NCBI GenBank assembly: GCA_003105245.1 | Contig: PQAI01000253.1 | Span: 1-10,590, forward strand | Length of the DNA stretch: 10,590 nucleotides | Direction: 5' to 3' | DNA from: Betaproteobacteria bacterium | GTDB lineage: Bacteria > Pseudomonadota > Gammaproteobacteria > Burkholderiales > Usitatibacteraceae | Position numbers and translations under genes: made by a program | The notes under the pieces: model-generated | What the model was told of the DNA's origin: nothing | Database searches by the model: none | What the model saw: only the letters and a program-made list of their open reading frames with translations | In this document: positions 1 to 8,352 of the stretch, one piece after another | Numbering within the stretch: position 1 is the first letter of the stretch | Layout of the letters: each line of letters starts with the position of its first letter

Positions 1-25
1 CCTCGACTGGCTCGCCTCCCACTGA
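1..25 (+). CDS. possible 3' end of an upstream plus-strand gene
   Basis: In the frame starting at base 2 the sequence reads LDWLASH and then stops at TGA (23-25), followed at once by an in-frame TAG. The end of a gene just before an intergenic region would look like this, and the next 126 bases hold no other obvious coding sequence. Only seven codons are visible, so no family can be named and the fragment may simply be noncoding. Confidence 0.22.
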
Positions 26-40
26 TAGGGGACGACCCGA

Positions 41-79
41 GGTACCAGGTACCCGTACCAGGTACGCGTACCTGGTACC
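41..79. repeat. three tandem 13-bp palindromic units (GTACC-W-GGTAC)
   Basis: Three consecutive 13-bp units occupy 41-53, 54-66 and 67-79. Each contains the 11-mer GTACC(A/T)GGTAC, at 42-52, 55-65 and 68-78, and each 11-mer is itself a palindrome around its central base. Units one and two carry A at the centre and unit three carries T, so 55-78 is a perfect 24-bp palindrome centred between 66 and 67. The array begins 16 bp after the possible upstream stop and ends 72 bp before the ATG of the first copper-locus gene. It could be a multi-site operator, a transcript hairpin, or a dispersed intergenic repeat of this lineage. It does not match the CueR or CusR operators as I know them. No T-tract follows, so a classical intrinsic terminator is unlikely. 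Confidence 0.85.
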
Positions 80-151
80 GGTCCAGGGGAACCGGGAGGG
101 TTGCGCCGGATCAATACCCCCCCTGGCCGCGAAAAGGCATACTTGCCGACC

Positions 152-541
152 ATGACCCGCCGCATCCGCACCGCCGCCGCGTTCCTTGCCGCCATTGCGC
201 TCGCCTTCGCGCAATTCGCGGCGTCGGCGCACGTGTGCGCGCTGCACGAGGCGCCGGCGAAGCCCGAAGTGATGGCTCACCATGAGGGCTGCCACGGTTC
301 CCTCGAGTCCGACGAGGCTCCGGTCAACGACAACGTCTGCCAGGAGCATTGCCAGTACGGCGACGCCTCCTTCGACAATTCCCAGCCGGACGCCCCGGCC
401 GCCGACCTGGCCGGCCCCGTCCTTCGCGTGGCGCTGGCCGACGCCGTCGTCGCTTCGGCGGACCCTCGCCCGTCGTGGCGGCTCGCCCCCGCGGCAGCTC
501 CACCGCCTCCCGCCATCCTCTTCGGCGTCCTTCGCATCTGA
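152..541 (+). CDS. small secreted Cys/His protein, putative periplasmic metal-binding leader of the cus operon
   Basis: This gene encodes 129 aa. The ATG at 152 is preferred because it places a standard Sec signal peptide at the N-terminus: basic MTRRIR, a hydrophobic core at residues 7-24, and likely cleavage after ASA (25-26). An in-frame TTG at 101 would add 17 residues in front of the signal, which is less plausible. The mature part has four cysteines (C29, C47, C63, C67), including a C-x2-H-C cluster (63-67), plus H27, H32, H43, H44 and H48, all potential soft-metal ligands. The tail is Ala/Pro-rich and ends in ILFGVLRI. Small proteins of this kind often precede czc/cus-type RND operons and are annotated as hypothetical, DUF2946-like or CopL-like. 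I cannot assign it firmly to any of these. It lies 63 bp before cusC on the same strand. Copper binding or a regulatory role is inferred from the residues and the location. Confidence 0.75.
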   Translation: MTRRIRTAAAFLAAIALAFAQFAASAHVCALHEAPAKPEVMAHHEGCHGSLESDEAPVNDNVCQEHCQYGDASFDNSQPDAPAADLAGPVLRVALADAVVASADPRPSWRLAPAAAPPPPAILFGVLRI

Positions 542-595
542 CCTCCCGGTGAAGCACCCGGCCCGCGGCGTTCGCGGCCGGCCGTCACCGTTTCC

Positions 596-600
596 GGAGG
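596..600 (+). promoter_or_regulatory. Shine-Dalgarno site of cusC-like gene
   Basis: GGAGG ends four bases before the ATG at 605. It is the strongest ribosome-binding site in the 63-bp gap after the first gene and supports that start codon. Confidence 0.6.
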
Positions 601-604
601 TCCC

Positions 605-1870
605 ATGCATTCGTCCATCCCGCAGCACCTCGCGCGCATCCTCGTCGCGCTCGCCCTGCCGATTCCCGCCCTCGCGGCGCAATCGGCCCCGCTCACGCTC
701 GCCGAGGCCCTGAAGCTCGCCGAGTCGCGCTCCACCCAGCTCGCCGCCCAGCGCGCGGCGGCCGAGGCGAGCGCCTCCATGGCGACCACCGCCGGCGAGC
801 TTCCCGACCCCAAGCTCATCGTCGGCATCGAGAACGCGCCGGTGGAGGGCCCCGACCGCTGGAGCCTCACGGCCGACGGCATGACCATGCGCCGCATCGG
901 GGTGATGCAGGACTTCGTCCTCGGGGAGAAGCGCGACCTCATGGCCACGCGCGCGCAGGCCGAGGCCCGCCGCGAGGCCGCCCTGGTGACGATGCAGGCG
1001 ACCGAGATCCGCAAGGAGGTCGCCATGGCGTGGTTCGAGCGCCTCTACGCCGAGCGCTCGCTCGCCCTCGTCGACGCGCTGCTCGCGGAATCCGACCTGC
1101 AGATCACCGGGACCACGGCGCAGCTCGCGGCCGGAAGGATGGGCGCCGCCGATCCGGTGATGGCCCGCGGACAGCGTGCCGCGCTCGCCGACCGCCGCCT
1201 CGAGATCGAGCGCATGGTGCGCCGCGCCGAGGCGAGGCTCGCGCGCTGGCTGGGCGAGGACGCGAAGCGCGCGCCCTCGGGAGAACCCGACATCACGACC
1301 CTTCCGACGAGCGCCGCGAAGCTCACCACGGACGTCGAGAACCACCCGCAGCTCGCCATGTTCGCGCCCATGACGGCGGCGGCCGAGGCCGAGGCGAAGC
1401 TCGCCGCCATCGCCACCAAGCCCGACTACAGCGTCGAGCTCTCCTACGGCGCGCGCGGGGCGGCCTACACCAACATGGTCTCCCTCATGGTGCGGATGGA
1501 CCTGCCCGTGTTCTCCGGCTCGCGCCAGGAGCCCGCGGCCCTCGCGAAGCTCAAGCAGGCCGAGCAGGCCAGGGCGCAGGCCGAGGACGCCCGCCGCCGC
1601 TACGAATCCGAGGTGCGCGCCGCGCTCGCGGACTACGACATCGCGCGCCAGCGCGTGGAGCGAAACGAGAAGGACATCGTTCCCCTCGCGGAAGAGCGCG
1701 CCAAGGCCACGCTCGCCGCCTACGAGGGAGGACGCGCCGATCTCTCCGCCGTGCTGGAAGCGCGCCGCATGCTGCTGGAAGCCCGCCTCATGGCCCTCAA
1801 CGTCCGCGCCGAGGCCGCCCGCGCCTGGGCCGGACTCGCCTACCTGGTCGACGAAAGGAACCCGAAATGA
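605..1870 (+). CDS. cusC: CusC-like outer-membrane factor (TolC family) of a heavy-metal RND efflux pump
   Basis: This 421-aa protein is the outer-membrane channel of a tripartite Cu/Ag exporter. It has an N-terminal signal peptide (residues 1 to about 25, ending PALAAQ) and then two outer-membrane-efflux repeats. Each repeat has long Ala/Glu/Arg-rich coiled-coil helices, at roughly 30-220 and 240-410, of the kind that build the TolC periplasmic tunnel. The LTLAEALKLAESRS segment right after the signal is the usual start of the first repeat. The protein has no cysteine at all, so unlike E. coli CusC it cannot be a lipidated channel, and at 421 aa it is somewhat shorter. Its TGA overlaps the cusB ATG (ATGA, 1867-1870), indicating translational coupling. 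CzcC-like naming is possible from the channel alone. The copper assignment comes from the CusA and CusB partners. Confidence 0.9.
   Translation: MHSSIPQHLARILVALALPIPALAAQSAPLTLAEALKLAESRSTQLAAQRAAAEASASMATTAGELPDPKLIVGIENAPVEGPDRWSLTADGMTMRRIGVMQDFVLGEKRDLMATRAQAEARREAALVTMQATEIRKEVAMAWFERLYAERSLALVDALLAESDLQITGTTAQLAAGRMGAADPVMARGQRAALADRRLEIERMVRRAEARLARWLGEDAKRAPSGEPDITTLPTSAAKLTTDVENHPQLAMFAPMTAAAEAEAKLAAIATKPDYSVELSYGARGAAYTNMVSLMVRMDLPVFSGSRQEPAALAKLKQAEQARAQAEDARRRYESEVRAALADYDIARQRVERNEKDIVPLAEERAKATLAAYEGGRADLSAVLEARRMLLEARLMALNVRAEAARAWAGLAYLVDERNPK
1855..1860 (+). promoter_or_regulatory. Shine-Dalgarno site of cusB-like gene
   Basis: AAGGAA lies six bases before the ATG at 1867, inside the end of cusC. 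It fixes the cusB start even though the reading frame stays open far upstream. Confidence 0.55.
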
Positions 1871-3339
1871 ACCGCACCCTCGTCTCCGCCGCCGTCGGTG
1901 CGGCCCTCCTCGCCGCCGGCGGCTATGCCGGCTACTGGTACGCGAAGCGCTCCGGCCACGACGCGATGGCCGCCGCCGCGCCCGCCGCGAAGGCGGACGC
2001 CGGCCGCAAGGTCCTCTACTGGCACGACCCGATGTACCCGCAGCAGAAGTTCGACAAGCCCGGCCGCTCGCCCTTCATGGACATGGACCTCGTCCCCGTC
2101 TACGCCGACGACGGCGCCGACGCGGGCGGCGTCAAGGTGAGCCCGCGCGTGGTGCAGAACCTCGGCGTGCGCACGGCCGTGGCCGAGAAGGGCCGCCTCG
2201 AGGTCACCGTGGAAGCCGTGGGCACCGTCGCCTTCGACGAGCGCGCCGTCACGCTCGTCCAGTCGCGAACCCCCGGCTACATCGAGAAGCTCTTCGTGCG
2301 CGCGCCGCTGGACCCGGTGAAGAAGGGCCAGCCCCTGGCGCAGCTCTTCGTCCCGGAATGGGCCGGCGCGCAGGAGGAATACCTCGCGCTTCGCCGCAGC
2401 ACCGCGCCGGGCGCGCAGGAGCTCGCCCGCGCCGCGCGCAACCGGCTGCTCCTCCTCAACATGAGCGAGGAGCAGATCGCCGAGGTCGAGCGCGAGGGCA
2501 GGCCGCAGCCGCGCATCACGCTCGCCTCCCCCGTCGACGGCGTGGTGGGCGAGCTGGGCGCGCGCGAGGGCATGACCCTCATGCCGGGCGGGATGCTCTT
2601 CCGCATCAACGGGCTTTCCACCGTCTGGGTGAACGTGGACATCCCCGAGGCGCAGGCCGGCGCCGTGGTGCCGGGCGCGCCCATCACCGCGACCGTGCCC
2701 GCCTATCCCGGCGAGAAGTTCGGCGGGCGCCTGAACGCGGTGCTCCCCGACGTGGTCGCCGCCAGCCGCACCGTGCGCGCGCGCGTGGAGCTCGCCAACC
2801 CGGGCGGCAAGCTCAAGCCCGGCATGTACGCGAACCTCGCGATCGCGCCGGCCGCCTCGCGCGAGGCGGTTCTCGTGCCCAGCGAGGCCGTGATCCCCAC
2901 GGGCCGGCGCACGGTCATCGTCGTCGACCGCGGCGACAGCAAGTTCGAGCCGGTGGAGGTCGAGACCGGCCGCGAGCAGGGCGGGCGCACGGAGATCCTC
3001 AAGGGCCTCGACGCCGGGGCCCGCGTCGTGGTCTCCGGCCAGTTCCTCATCGACTCGGAGGCGAGCCTCAAGGCCACCACCACGCGCATGGGTGAGGCGG
3101 GCGGCAAGGAATACCAGGCCGACGCGAAGCTCGAGAAGTTCGGCAAGGACACCTGGACCATCACCCACGGGCCCGTGCCCGAGCTCAAGTGGGGCGCCAT
3201 GACGATGGAGTTCCTGCCGATGAAGGGCGGGGTGCCGGCGGAGGCGAAGCCGGGCCAGGAGGTGCGCCTCTCGTTCGTGCTCGACAAGGACGGCATGCCC
3301 GTCGTCACGAAGATCGCGCCGAAGGGAAGCGCCAAATGA
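1867..3339 (+). CDS. cusB: CusB-like periplasmic adaptor (membrane fusion protein) with fused C-terminal CusF domain
   Basis: This 490-aa adaptor bridges the inner-membrane pump and the outer-membrane channel. An N-terminal hydrophobic segment (about residues 5-27) is a membrane anchor or uncleaved signal. Residues about 50-80 form a heavy-metal-binding domain of the CusB type (DPMYP, then [10 protein letters not shown]). Its methionines M56, M71 and M73 correspond to the Cu(I)/Ag(I)-binding Mets of E. coli CusB. Barrel-sandwich/lipoyl, helical hairpin and beta-barrel regions follow to about residue 410. Residues about 418-490 form an extra domain absent from E. coli CusB but matching CusF, with H434, W442, M445 and M447 in the H-x7-W-x2-M-x-M spacing of the CusF copper site. 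The start is set by the ATGA overlap with cusC and by its ribosome-binding site. The gene ends in a second ATGA overlap with cusA. Confidence 0.93.
   Translation: MNRTLVSAAVGAALLAAGGYAGYWYAKRSGHDAMAAAAPAAKADAGRKVLYWHDPMYPQQKFDKPGRSPFMDMDLVPVYADDGADAGGVKVSPRVVQNLGVRTAVAEKGRLEVTVEAVGTVAFDERAVTLVQSRTPGYIEKLFVRAPLDPVKKGQPLAQLFVPEWAGAQEEYLALRRSTAPGAQELARAARNRLLLLNMSEEQIAEVEREGRPQPRITLASPVDGVVGELGAREGMTLMPGGMLFRINGLSTVWVNVDIPEAQAGAVVPGAPITATVPAYPGEKFGGRLNAVLPDVVAASRTVRARVELANPGGKLKPGMYANLAIAPAASREAVLVPSEAVIPTGRRTVIVVDRGDSKFEPVEVETGREQGGRTEILKGLDAGARVVVSGQFLIDSEASLKATTTRMGEAGGKEYQADAKLEKFGKDTWTITHGPVPELKWGAMTMEFLPMKGGVPAEAKPGQEVRLSFVLDKDGMPVVTKIAPKGSAK
3323..3327 (+). promoter_or_regulatory. Shine-Dalgarno site of cusA-like gene
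   Basis: AGGGA lies eight bases before the ATG at 3336, inside the last codons of cusB. It supports the MIARLILW start of the pump rather than an internal or upstream start. Confidence 0.5.
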
Positions 3340-6300
3340 TCGCGAGACTGATCCTCTGGTCGATCGCCAACCGCTTCCTCGTCCTGCTGGCCTCCCTGGG
3401 CCTGGCGGGCTGGGGGCTGTGGGCGACGATGCACACGCCGGTGGACGCGATCCCCGACGTCTCCGACACGCAGGTCATCATCCGCACGACCTACCCGGGG
3501 CAGGCGCCGCAGATCGTCGAGAACCAGGTCACCTACCCGCTCACCACCACCATGATGTCGGTGCCGGGCGCGAAGGTGGTGCGCGGCTTCTCGTTCTTCG
3601 GCGACTCCTTCGTCTACATCATCTTCGAGGACGGCACGGACCTCTACTGGGCGCGCTCGCGGGTGCTGGAGTATCTCAACCAGGTGCAGGGGCGGCTTCC
3701 GCCCGGGGCGCGCTCGGCGCTGGGGCCCGACGCGACCGGCGTGGGCTGGATCTACCAGTACGCGCTCGTCGACCGCACCGGCAAGACCGACCTCGCGCAG
3801 ATGCGGGCGCTGCAGGACTGGCTCCTCAAGTTCGAGCTGAAGAGCGTGCCCAACGTGGCCGAGGTGGCGAGCGTGGGCGGCATGGTGCGCCAGTACCAGA
3901 TCGTGCTCGACCCCGACCGCCTGCGGGCGCTGAACATCCCGCACGCGAAGGTGGTGGAAGCCATCCGCCGCGCCAACCAGGAGGTGGGCGGCTCGGTGCT
4001 GGAGCTGGGCGAGGCGGAGTACATGGTGCGCTCGAGCGGCTACCTCAAGTCGCTGGACGACTTCCGCCGCATCCCGCTCGCCACCACCGAGGCGGGCGTG
4101 GCCGTGCGGCTCTCCGACGTGGCGCGCGTGCAGGTGGGCCCGGAGATGCGCCGCGGCATCTCGGAGCTGGACGGCGAGGGCGAGGTGGCCGGCGGCATCA
4201 TCGTCATGCGCTCCGGCAAGAACGCGCTGGAGACCATCAACGCGGTGAAGGCGAAGCTCGAGAGCCTGAAGCGCAGCCTCCCGCCGGGGGTGGAGATCGT
4301 GCCGGTGTACGACCGCTCCGACCTCATCACCCAGTCGATCGCGACGGTGGGCGACACGCTCGTCGAGCAGTTCGTCGTGGTGGCGCTCATCTGCATCGTG
4401 TTCCTCTTCCACTGGCGGTCCGCGTTCGTCTCCATCGTGTCGCTGCCGCTGGGAATCACCACCGCCTTCATCGTGATGCACTACCAGGGCATCACCGCCA
4501 ACATCGTCTCCCTGGGCGGCATCGCCATCGCCATCGGCGAGATGGTGGACGCGGCCGTGGTGATGGTGGAGAACGCGCACCGCAAGCTCGAGACCTGGCA
4601 GGCGGCCAACCCGGGCCGCGAGATCGAGGGCGACGAGCGCTGGAAGCTCATCGGGGACGCCTCCGTCGAGGTCGGCCCCGCGCTCTTCTCCTCGCTCCTC
4701 ATCGTGACGATCTCCTTCGTGCCGGTGTTCGCGCTCGAGTCCCAGGAGGGCCGGCTCTTCTCCCCGCTCGCCTTCACGAAGACCTACGCGATGGCCGCGG
4801 CGGCCGCGCTCGCCGTGACGCTGGTGCCCGTGCTCATGGGCTATTTCATCCGGGGCCGCATCCCGCGCGAGGAGGCGAACCCCGTGAACCGCTTCCTCAT
4901 CGCGATCTACCGCCCCATCCTCGAGGCGGTGATCCGCCGGCCCGTGCTCACCATCGTGGCCGCGCTCGTCATGGCGGCGGTGACGCTGTGGCCGGCCTCG
5001 CGCCTGGGGGGCGAGTTCCTGCCGCCGCTGGACGAGGGGGACCTGCTCTACATGCCCTCGGCGCTGCCGGGGCTGTCGGCGGGGAAGGCCTCCGAACTCC
5101 TGCAGCAGACCGACCGGCTCATCAAGAGCGTCCCGGAAGTGGCGCGCGTGTTCGGCAAGGCCGGGCGCGCGGAGACGGCCACCGACCCCGCGCCGCTGGA
5201 GATGTTCGAGACCACGATCCAGCTCAAGCCGCGCGACCAGTGGCGCCCGGGCATGACGATGGAGAAGCTCATCGACGAGCTCGACCGCACGGTGAAGGTG
5301 CCCGGCCTCGCCAACATCTGGGTGCCGCCCATCCGCAACCGCATCGACATGCTCGCCACCGGCATCAAGAGCCCGGTGGGCGTCAAGGTGTCGGGGCCGG
5401 ACCTGGGCGAGATCGAACGCGTGGCCGGCGAGATCGAGCGCGCGGTGAAGGACGTGCCCGGAGTGAGCTCGGCGCTGGCCGAGCGCCTCACGGGCGGGCG
5501 CTACATCGACATCGACATCGACCGCGACCGGGCGGCGCGCTACGGACTCAACGTGGCGGACGTGCAGTCGCTCGTCTCCGCGGCCATCGGCGGCGAGAAC
5601 ATCGGCGAGACCATCGAGGGCCTGCAGCGCTTCCCGATCAACGTGCGCTACCCGCGCGAGTTCCGCGATTCGCTGGAGAACATCCGCAACCTCTCCGTGC
5701 TCACGGAGCGCGGCGCGCAGATCCGGCTCTCGGACGTCGCGACCGTTTCCGTGACCGACGGCGCGCCCATGATCCGCAGCGAGAACGCCCGGCCTTCCGG
5801 CTGGGTGTACGTCGACATCCGCGGCCGGGACCTGCGCTCCGTCGTGCACGACATGCAGCACGCGGTGGCCGAGCAGGTCACGCTGCCGCCGAACTACTCG
5901 ATCGCGTGGTCCGGCCAGTTCGAGTACCTCGAGCGGGCGCAGAAGCGCCTGGCCCTCGTGGTGCCGGCGATGCTCGCCATCATCTTCGTGATGCTCTACC
6001 TCACTTTCCGGCGCATGGACGAGGCGCTCCTCATCATGGGCACGCTGCCGTTCTCGCTGGTGGGCGGCGTGTGGCTGCTGTGGGCGCTGGGGCACGAGGT
6101 GTCCATCGCCACCGCCGTGGGCTTCATCGGGCTCGCGGGCGTGACGGCCGAGTTCGGCATCGTGATGCTCGTCTACCTCAAGCAGGCGTGGGAGGCGAGG
6201 ATCGAGTCCGGCCAGGCGGGCGAGGCCTCGCTCGTGGACGCGATCCGCGAGGGAGCCGTGCTGCGCGTGCGGCCCAAGGCCATGACGGTGGCCACGACCG

Positions 6301-6521
6301 TGATCGGGCTGGCTCCCATCCTTTGGGAGTCCGGCACCGGTTCCGAGATCATGAGCCGCATCGCCGCGCCCATGGTGGGCGGCATGGTCACCGCCCCCCT
6401 CATCTCCATGCTCGTCGTCCCCGCCGCGTGGCTGCTGCTGCGCAAGCGCGAGGCGCGAAGGCTCGCGAAGGAAGCGGGCCGCCCGGTTTCCCTCTCACCC
6501 CGAACAGGAGTCGCACCATGA
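3336..6521 (+). CDS. cusA: CusA-like Cu(I)/Ag(I) RND efflux pump, inner membrane
   Basis: This 1061-aa proton-driven heavy-metal-efflux RND pump is close to the 1047 aa of E. coli CusA. It shows the family layout: a first membrane helix near the N-terminus, a large periplasmic porter domain, membrane helices 2-6 at about residues 340-550, a second periplasmic domain, and helices 8-12 at about 870-1035. The three methionines that bind Cu(I)/Ag(I) in CusA are present as YMPS (M573), LEMFETT (M623) and RIDML (M672), with the same numbering as E. coli. The proton-relay aspartate of TM4 is D405 in [10 protein letters not shown], with M403 beside it. These residues favour monovalent copper/silver over the Co/Zn/Cd substrates of CzcA. 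It is coupled by ATGA overlaps to cusB upstream and cusF downstream. No frameshift or truncation is visible. Confidence 0.96.
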   Translation: MIARLILWSIANRFLVLLASLGLAGWGLWATMHTPVDAIPDVSDTQVIIRTTYPGQAPQIVENQVTYPLTTTMMSVPGAKVVRGFSFFGDSFVYIIFEDGTDLYWARSRVLEYLNQVQGRLPPGARSALGPDATGVGWIYQYALVDRTGKTDLAQMRALQDWLLKFELKSVPNVAEVASVGGMVRQYQIVLDPDRLRALNIPHAKVVEAIRRANQEVGGSVLELGEAEYMVRSSGYLKSLDDFRRIPLATTEAGVAVRLSDVARVQVGPEMRRGISELDGEGEVAGGIIVMRSGKNALETINAVKAKLESLKRSLPPGVEIVPVYDRSDLITQSIATVGDTLVEQFVVVALICIVFLFHWRSAFVSIVSLPLGITTAFIVMHYQGITANIVSLGGIAIAIGEMVDAAVVMVENAHRKLETWQAANPGREIEGDERWKLIGDASVEVGPALFSSLLIVTISFVPVFALESQEGRLFSPLAFTKTYAMAAAAALAVTLVPVLMGYFIRGRIPREEANPVNRFLIAIYRPILEAVIRRPVLTIVAALVMAAVTLWPASRLGGEFLPPLDEGDLLYMPSALPGLSAGKASELLQQTDRLIKSVPEVARVFGKAGRAETATDPAPLEMFETTIQLKPRDQWRPGMTMEKLIDELDRTVKVPGLANIWVPPIRNRIDMLATGIKSPVGVKVSGPDLGEIERVAGEIERAVKDVPGVSSALAERLTGGRYIDIDIDRDRAARYGLNVADVQSLVSAAIGGENIGETIEGLQRFPINVRYPREFRDSLENIRNLSVLTERGAQIRLSDVATVSVTDGAPMIRSENARPSGWVYVDIRGRDLRSVVHDMQHAVAEQVTLPPNYSIAWSGQFEYLERAQKRLALVVPAMLAIIFVMLYLTFRRMDEALLIMGTLPFSLVGGVWLLWALGHEVSIATAVGFIGLAGVTAEFGIVMLVYLKQAWEARIESGQAGEASLVDAIREGAVLRVRPKAMTVATTVIGLAPILWESGTGSEIMSRIAAPMVGGMVTAPLISMLVVPAAWLLLRKREARRLAKEAGRPVSLSPRTGVAP
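6506..6510 (+). promoter_or_regulatory. Shine-Dalgarno site of cusF-like gene
   Basis: AGGAG sits seven bases before the ATG at 6518, within the last codons of cusA. It gives the small copper-binding protein its own good initiation site in addition to coupling. Confidence 0.6.
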
Positions 6522-6850
6522 AGCGAATCGCCCTCACCCTCCTTCTTTCCGCCATGGCCGCCACGGCCGCCGCACAGCACGCGCACCACGCGCCGGCCGC
6601 GGGCACGGTCGCGCAGGCGGCGGCCAACGACATGGCCGACGGCGAAGTGCGCAAGGTGGACAAGGCCGCGGGCAAGATCATCATCCGGCACGGCGAGATC
6701 AAGAGCGTGAACATGGGCCCGATGACGATGGTGTTCGGCGTGAAGTCGCCGGCGCTGCTCGAAGGGCTGGCCGCTGGCGACAAGGTGAAGTTCCAGGTCG
6801 CGCAGATCGACGGCGATTACGTCGTCACGGCGATCCGGAAGGCCAAGTGA
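6518..6850 (+). CDS. cusF: CusF-like periplasmic copper-binding protein (variant with Met in place of the copper-site Trp)
   Basis: This 110-aa protein has a Sec signal peptide (residues 1 to about 19, ending TAAAQ) and then a short His-rich stretch (HAHH, 21-24). Its single small beta-barrel domain is of the CusF/CusX type (about 38-110). In E. coli CusF, Cu(I) is held by His36, Met47 and Met49 and capped by Trp44. Here the equivalents are H58, M69 and M71, while the Trp position is M66 (the local sequence reads NMGPMTMVF). The likely role is passing periplasmic Cu(I)/Ag(I) to CusB/CusA. Its start overlaps the cusA stop (ATGA, 6518-6521). The operon therefore carries two CusF-type domains, this free one and the one fused to CusB, with different ligand sets. 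The Trp-to-Met form is, as far as I recall, common in betaproteobacteria. Confidence 0.92.
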   Translation: MKRIALTLLLSAMAATAAAQHAHHAPAAGTVAQAAANDMADGEVRKVDKAAGKIIIRHGEIKSVNMGPMTMVFGVKSPALLEGLAAGDKVKFQVAQIDGDYVVTAIRKAK

Positions 6851-6857
6851 TCCGGCC

Positions 6858-8339
6858 ATGAAGCGCCGCGAATTCCTCGGCGTGGCCGTGGCGGGCGCGG
6901 GCTCGCTCCTGCCGGGCTGCGGTGGTGGCGGTGGGCCGAGCGGCATGCCGATGATGGGCGGCCCGCTCCCGCCGGGCGGCGCGGCCCTCGCGCAGGGCCT
7001 TCCGCTCAAGTCGCTCGCGACGCTGGCGAACGCGACCCCGGAGGCGGGCCGGTTCTCCGCCGCCCTCGTCGCGGCGCCGGCGGACCTTTCGCTCCTGCAG
7101 GGGCGGACCACGTCGCTGTGGCTCTACAACGGGCTGCTGCCCGGCCCCGTCGTCGACGTGCGCGAGGGCGACCACGTGCGCATCGCCCTGGAGAACCGCC
7201 TGCCGCTCGACACGACCGTGCACTGGCACGGGCTGCCCGTTCCCGCCGAGCAGGACGGCAGCCCCATGGATCCGGTGCGGCCAGGCGCCACGCGCATCTA
7301 CGAGTTCGACCTGCCCCCGGGCACGGCCGGCACCTACTGGTACCACCCGCACGCGCACCAGACCACCGCGCAGCAGGTGTCCATGGGGCTCGCGGCACCC
7401 TTCATCGTGCGCGCGGGCGACGATCCGCTGGCGCACCTCCCCGAGGTGACGATGCTGGTGACGGGGATCCGCCTCGATGCGAGCGGCCAGGTGTCGCCGG
7501 GCACGGCCATGGATTTCACGGTGGGTCGCCAGGGCGAGCAGCTGCTGGTGAACGGCGGCAGGCTGCCGGTGCACAGCGTGCGTCCGGGGTCCACGCAGCG
7601 CTGGCGCATCCTCAACGCGACGAGCGCCCGCTACCTGCGGCTCTCCCTCGACGGCCACGCCTTCACGCTGGTGGGCACCGACGGCGGTCTCCTCGGCGCG
7701 CCGGTAGGGCCGCTCTCCGAGGTCCTCGTCGCGCCCGCGCAGCGCGTGGAGATCGTCGTCACGGCGAGCAGCACGCCCGGCGCGCGCTTCACGCTGCGGG
7801 CGCAGCGCCACGCCATCGACACGATGGGCATGGGCACCTACGCGGCCGAGGACCTGCTCACGCTCGCGACCACGGCCGAGTCCCCCGTCGGCCCGCTCGC
7901 GGTCCCGTCCTCGCTGCGGCCCGTGGCGAGCCTCGGCCCGGCGGTGGCGCGCAAGCGCGTGACGCTCACGCAATCGGGGATGGGCATGATGGCCGGCGCG
8001 GGAAGCTTCCTGATCGACGGCCGTCCCTTCGACATGAACCGCGTCGACTACGTCTCGACGGCAGGCGACGTGGAGGACTGGGAAATCGCGAACCAGACGA
8101 TGATGGACCACCCCATCCACGTCCACGGCACGCAGTTCCAGCTCGTGAGCCGGGGCTCCGGCGGCTTCGCGACGCCAGCACCCTACGCGGCGTGGATCGA
8201 CACCGTGGACGTGCCCTCGGGCACGACCGCCACGATCCGCATGCGCCAGGACATGCCGGGAAAGCGCATGGTCCACTGCCACATCCTGGAGCACGAGGAC
8301 GCGGGGATGATGGCGGTGCTGGAGGTGCGTCCACGGTAG
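6858..8339 (+). CDS. multicopper oxidase (CueO-like, three cupredoxin domains), putative Tat-exported lipoprotein
   Basis: This 493-aa oxidase probably converts toxic periplasmic Cu(I) to Cu(II) while reducing O2 to water. The N-terminus KRREFLG is a twin-arginine signal. LLPGC (17-21) looks like a lipobox, so C21 may be lipidated, and a Gly/Met-rich linker follows. All four copper-binding motifs are intact: HWHG (122-125), HPHAH (163-167), HPIHVHG (418-424) and HCHILEHEDAGM (473-484). By family rules, the type 1 copper ligands are H418, C474, H479 and M484. The type 2/3 cluster uses H122, H124, H165, H167, H421, H423, H473 and H475. Met clusters (MPMM near residue 30, MGMG near 322, MGMM near 375) might be weak copper sites, but there is no long CueO-style Met-rich insert. 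The gene begins 7 bp after cusF with no clear Shine-Dalgarno. Another substrate, such as phenols or manganese, cannot be excluded from sequence. Confidence 0.93.
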   Translation: MKRREFLGVAVAGAGSLLPGCGGGGGPSGMPMMGGPLPPGGAALAQGLPLKSLATLANATPEAGRFSAALVAAPADLSLLQGRTTSLWLYNGLLPGPVVDVREGDHVRIALENRLPLDTTVHWHGLPVPAEQDGSPMDPVRPGATRIYEFDLPPGTAGTYWYHPHAHQTTAQQVSMGLAAPFIVRAGDDPLAHLPEVTMLVTGIRLDASGQVSPGTAMDFTVGRQGEQLLVNGGRLPVHSVRPGSTQRWRILNATSARYLRLSLDGHAFTLVGTDGGLLGAPVGPLSEVLVAPAQRVEIVVTASSTPGARFTLRAQRHAIDTMGMGTYAAEDLLTLATTAESPVGPLAVPSSLRPVASLGPAVARKRVTLTQSGMGMMAGAGSFLIDGRPFDMNRVDYVSTAGDVEDWEIANQTMMDHPIHVHGTQFQLVSRGSGGFATPAPYAAWIDTVDVPSGTTATIRMRQDMPGKRMVHCHILEHEDAGMMAVLEVRPR

Positions 8340-8342
8340 AAT
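8337..8342 (+). promoter_or_regulatory. possible -10 element just upstream of the methyltransferase
   Basis: TAGAAT matches five of six bases of the sigma-70 -10 consensus and contains the oxidase stop codon. Transcription would begin about 7 bases downstream, only a few bases before the ATG at 8353, giving a leaderless or near-leaderless mRNA. I see no convincing -35 box, so this is weak. Confidence 0.25.
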
Positions 8343-8352
8343 CCGGGCTGTC

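Noticed and set aside
55..78. 24-bp palindrome as an intrinsic terminator of an upstream gene
   Set aside because: No run of T follows on either strand, and the stem has a three-unit repeat structure not expected of a terminator.
101..151. Alternative TTG start for the first gene
   Set aside because: It would put 17 polar residues ahead of a textbook signal peptide, and the nearby GGGAGGG touches the TTG with no spacing.
26..151. CueR-type or CusR-type operator and sigma-70 promoter before the copper operon
   Set aside because: I found no inverted repeat of the known CueR or CusR form. The only -10-like hexamer (CATACT, 138-143) has no -35 at a sensible distance and leaves almost no leader before the ATG at 152.
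1030..1866. Upstream extension of the CusB reading frame into cusC
   Set aside because: The extension is low-complexity Arg/Ala/Gly sequence in a shadow frame. The ATG at 1867 has a ribosome-binding site, an ATGA overlap and a proper membrane-anchor N-terminus.
2703..6095. Minus-strand open frame of about 1130 codons opposite cusB/cusA
   Set aside because: Its translation is dominated by His, Arg, Asp, Gly and Ala repeats with no domain. It is the antisense shadow of GC-rich coding sequence with third-position G/C. The plus strand here encodes an unambiguous CusA.
3419..6850. Plus-strand open frame of about 1140 codons overlapping cusA
   Set aside because: Only its last 110 codons are real (the CusF-like protein starting at 6518). 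The rest is an out-of-frame, Arg/Gly/His-rich shadow of cusA.
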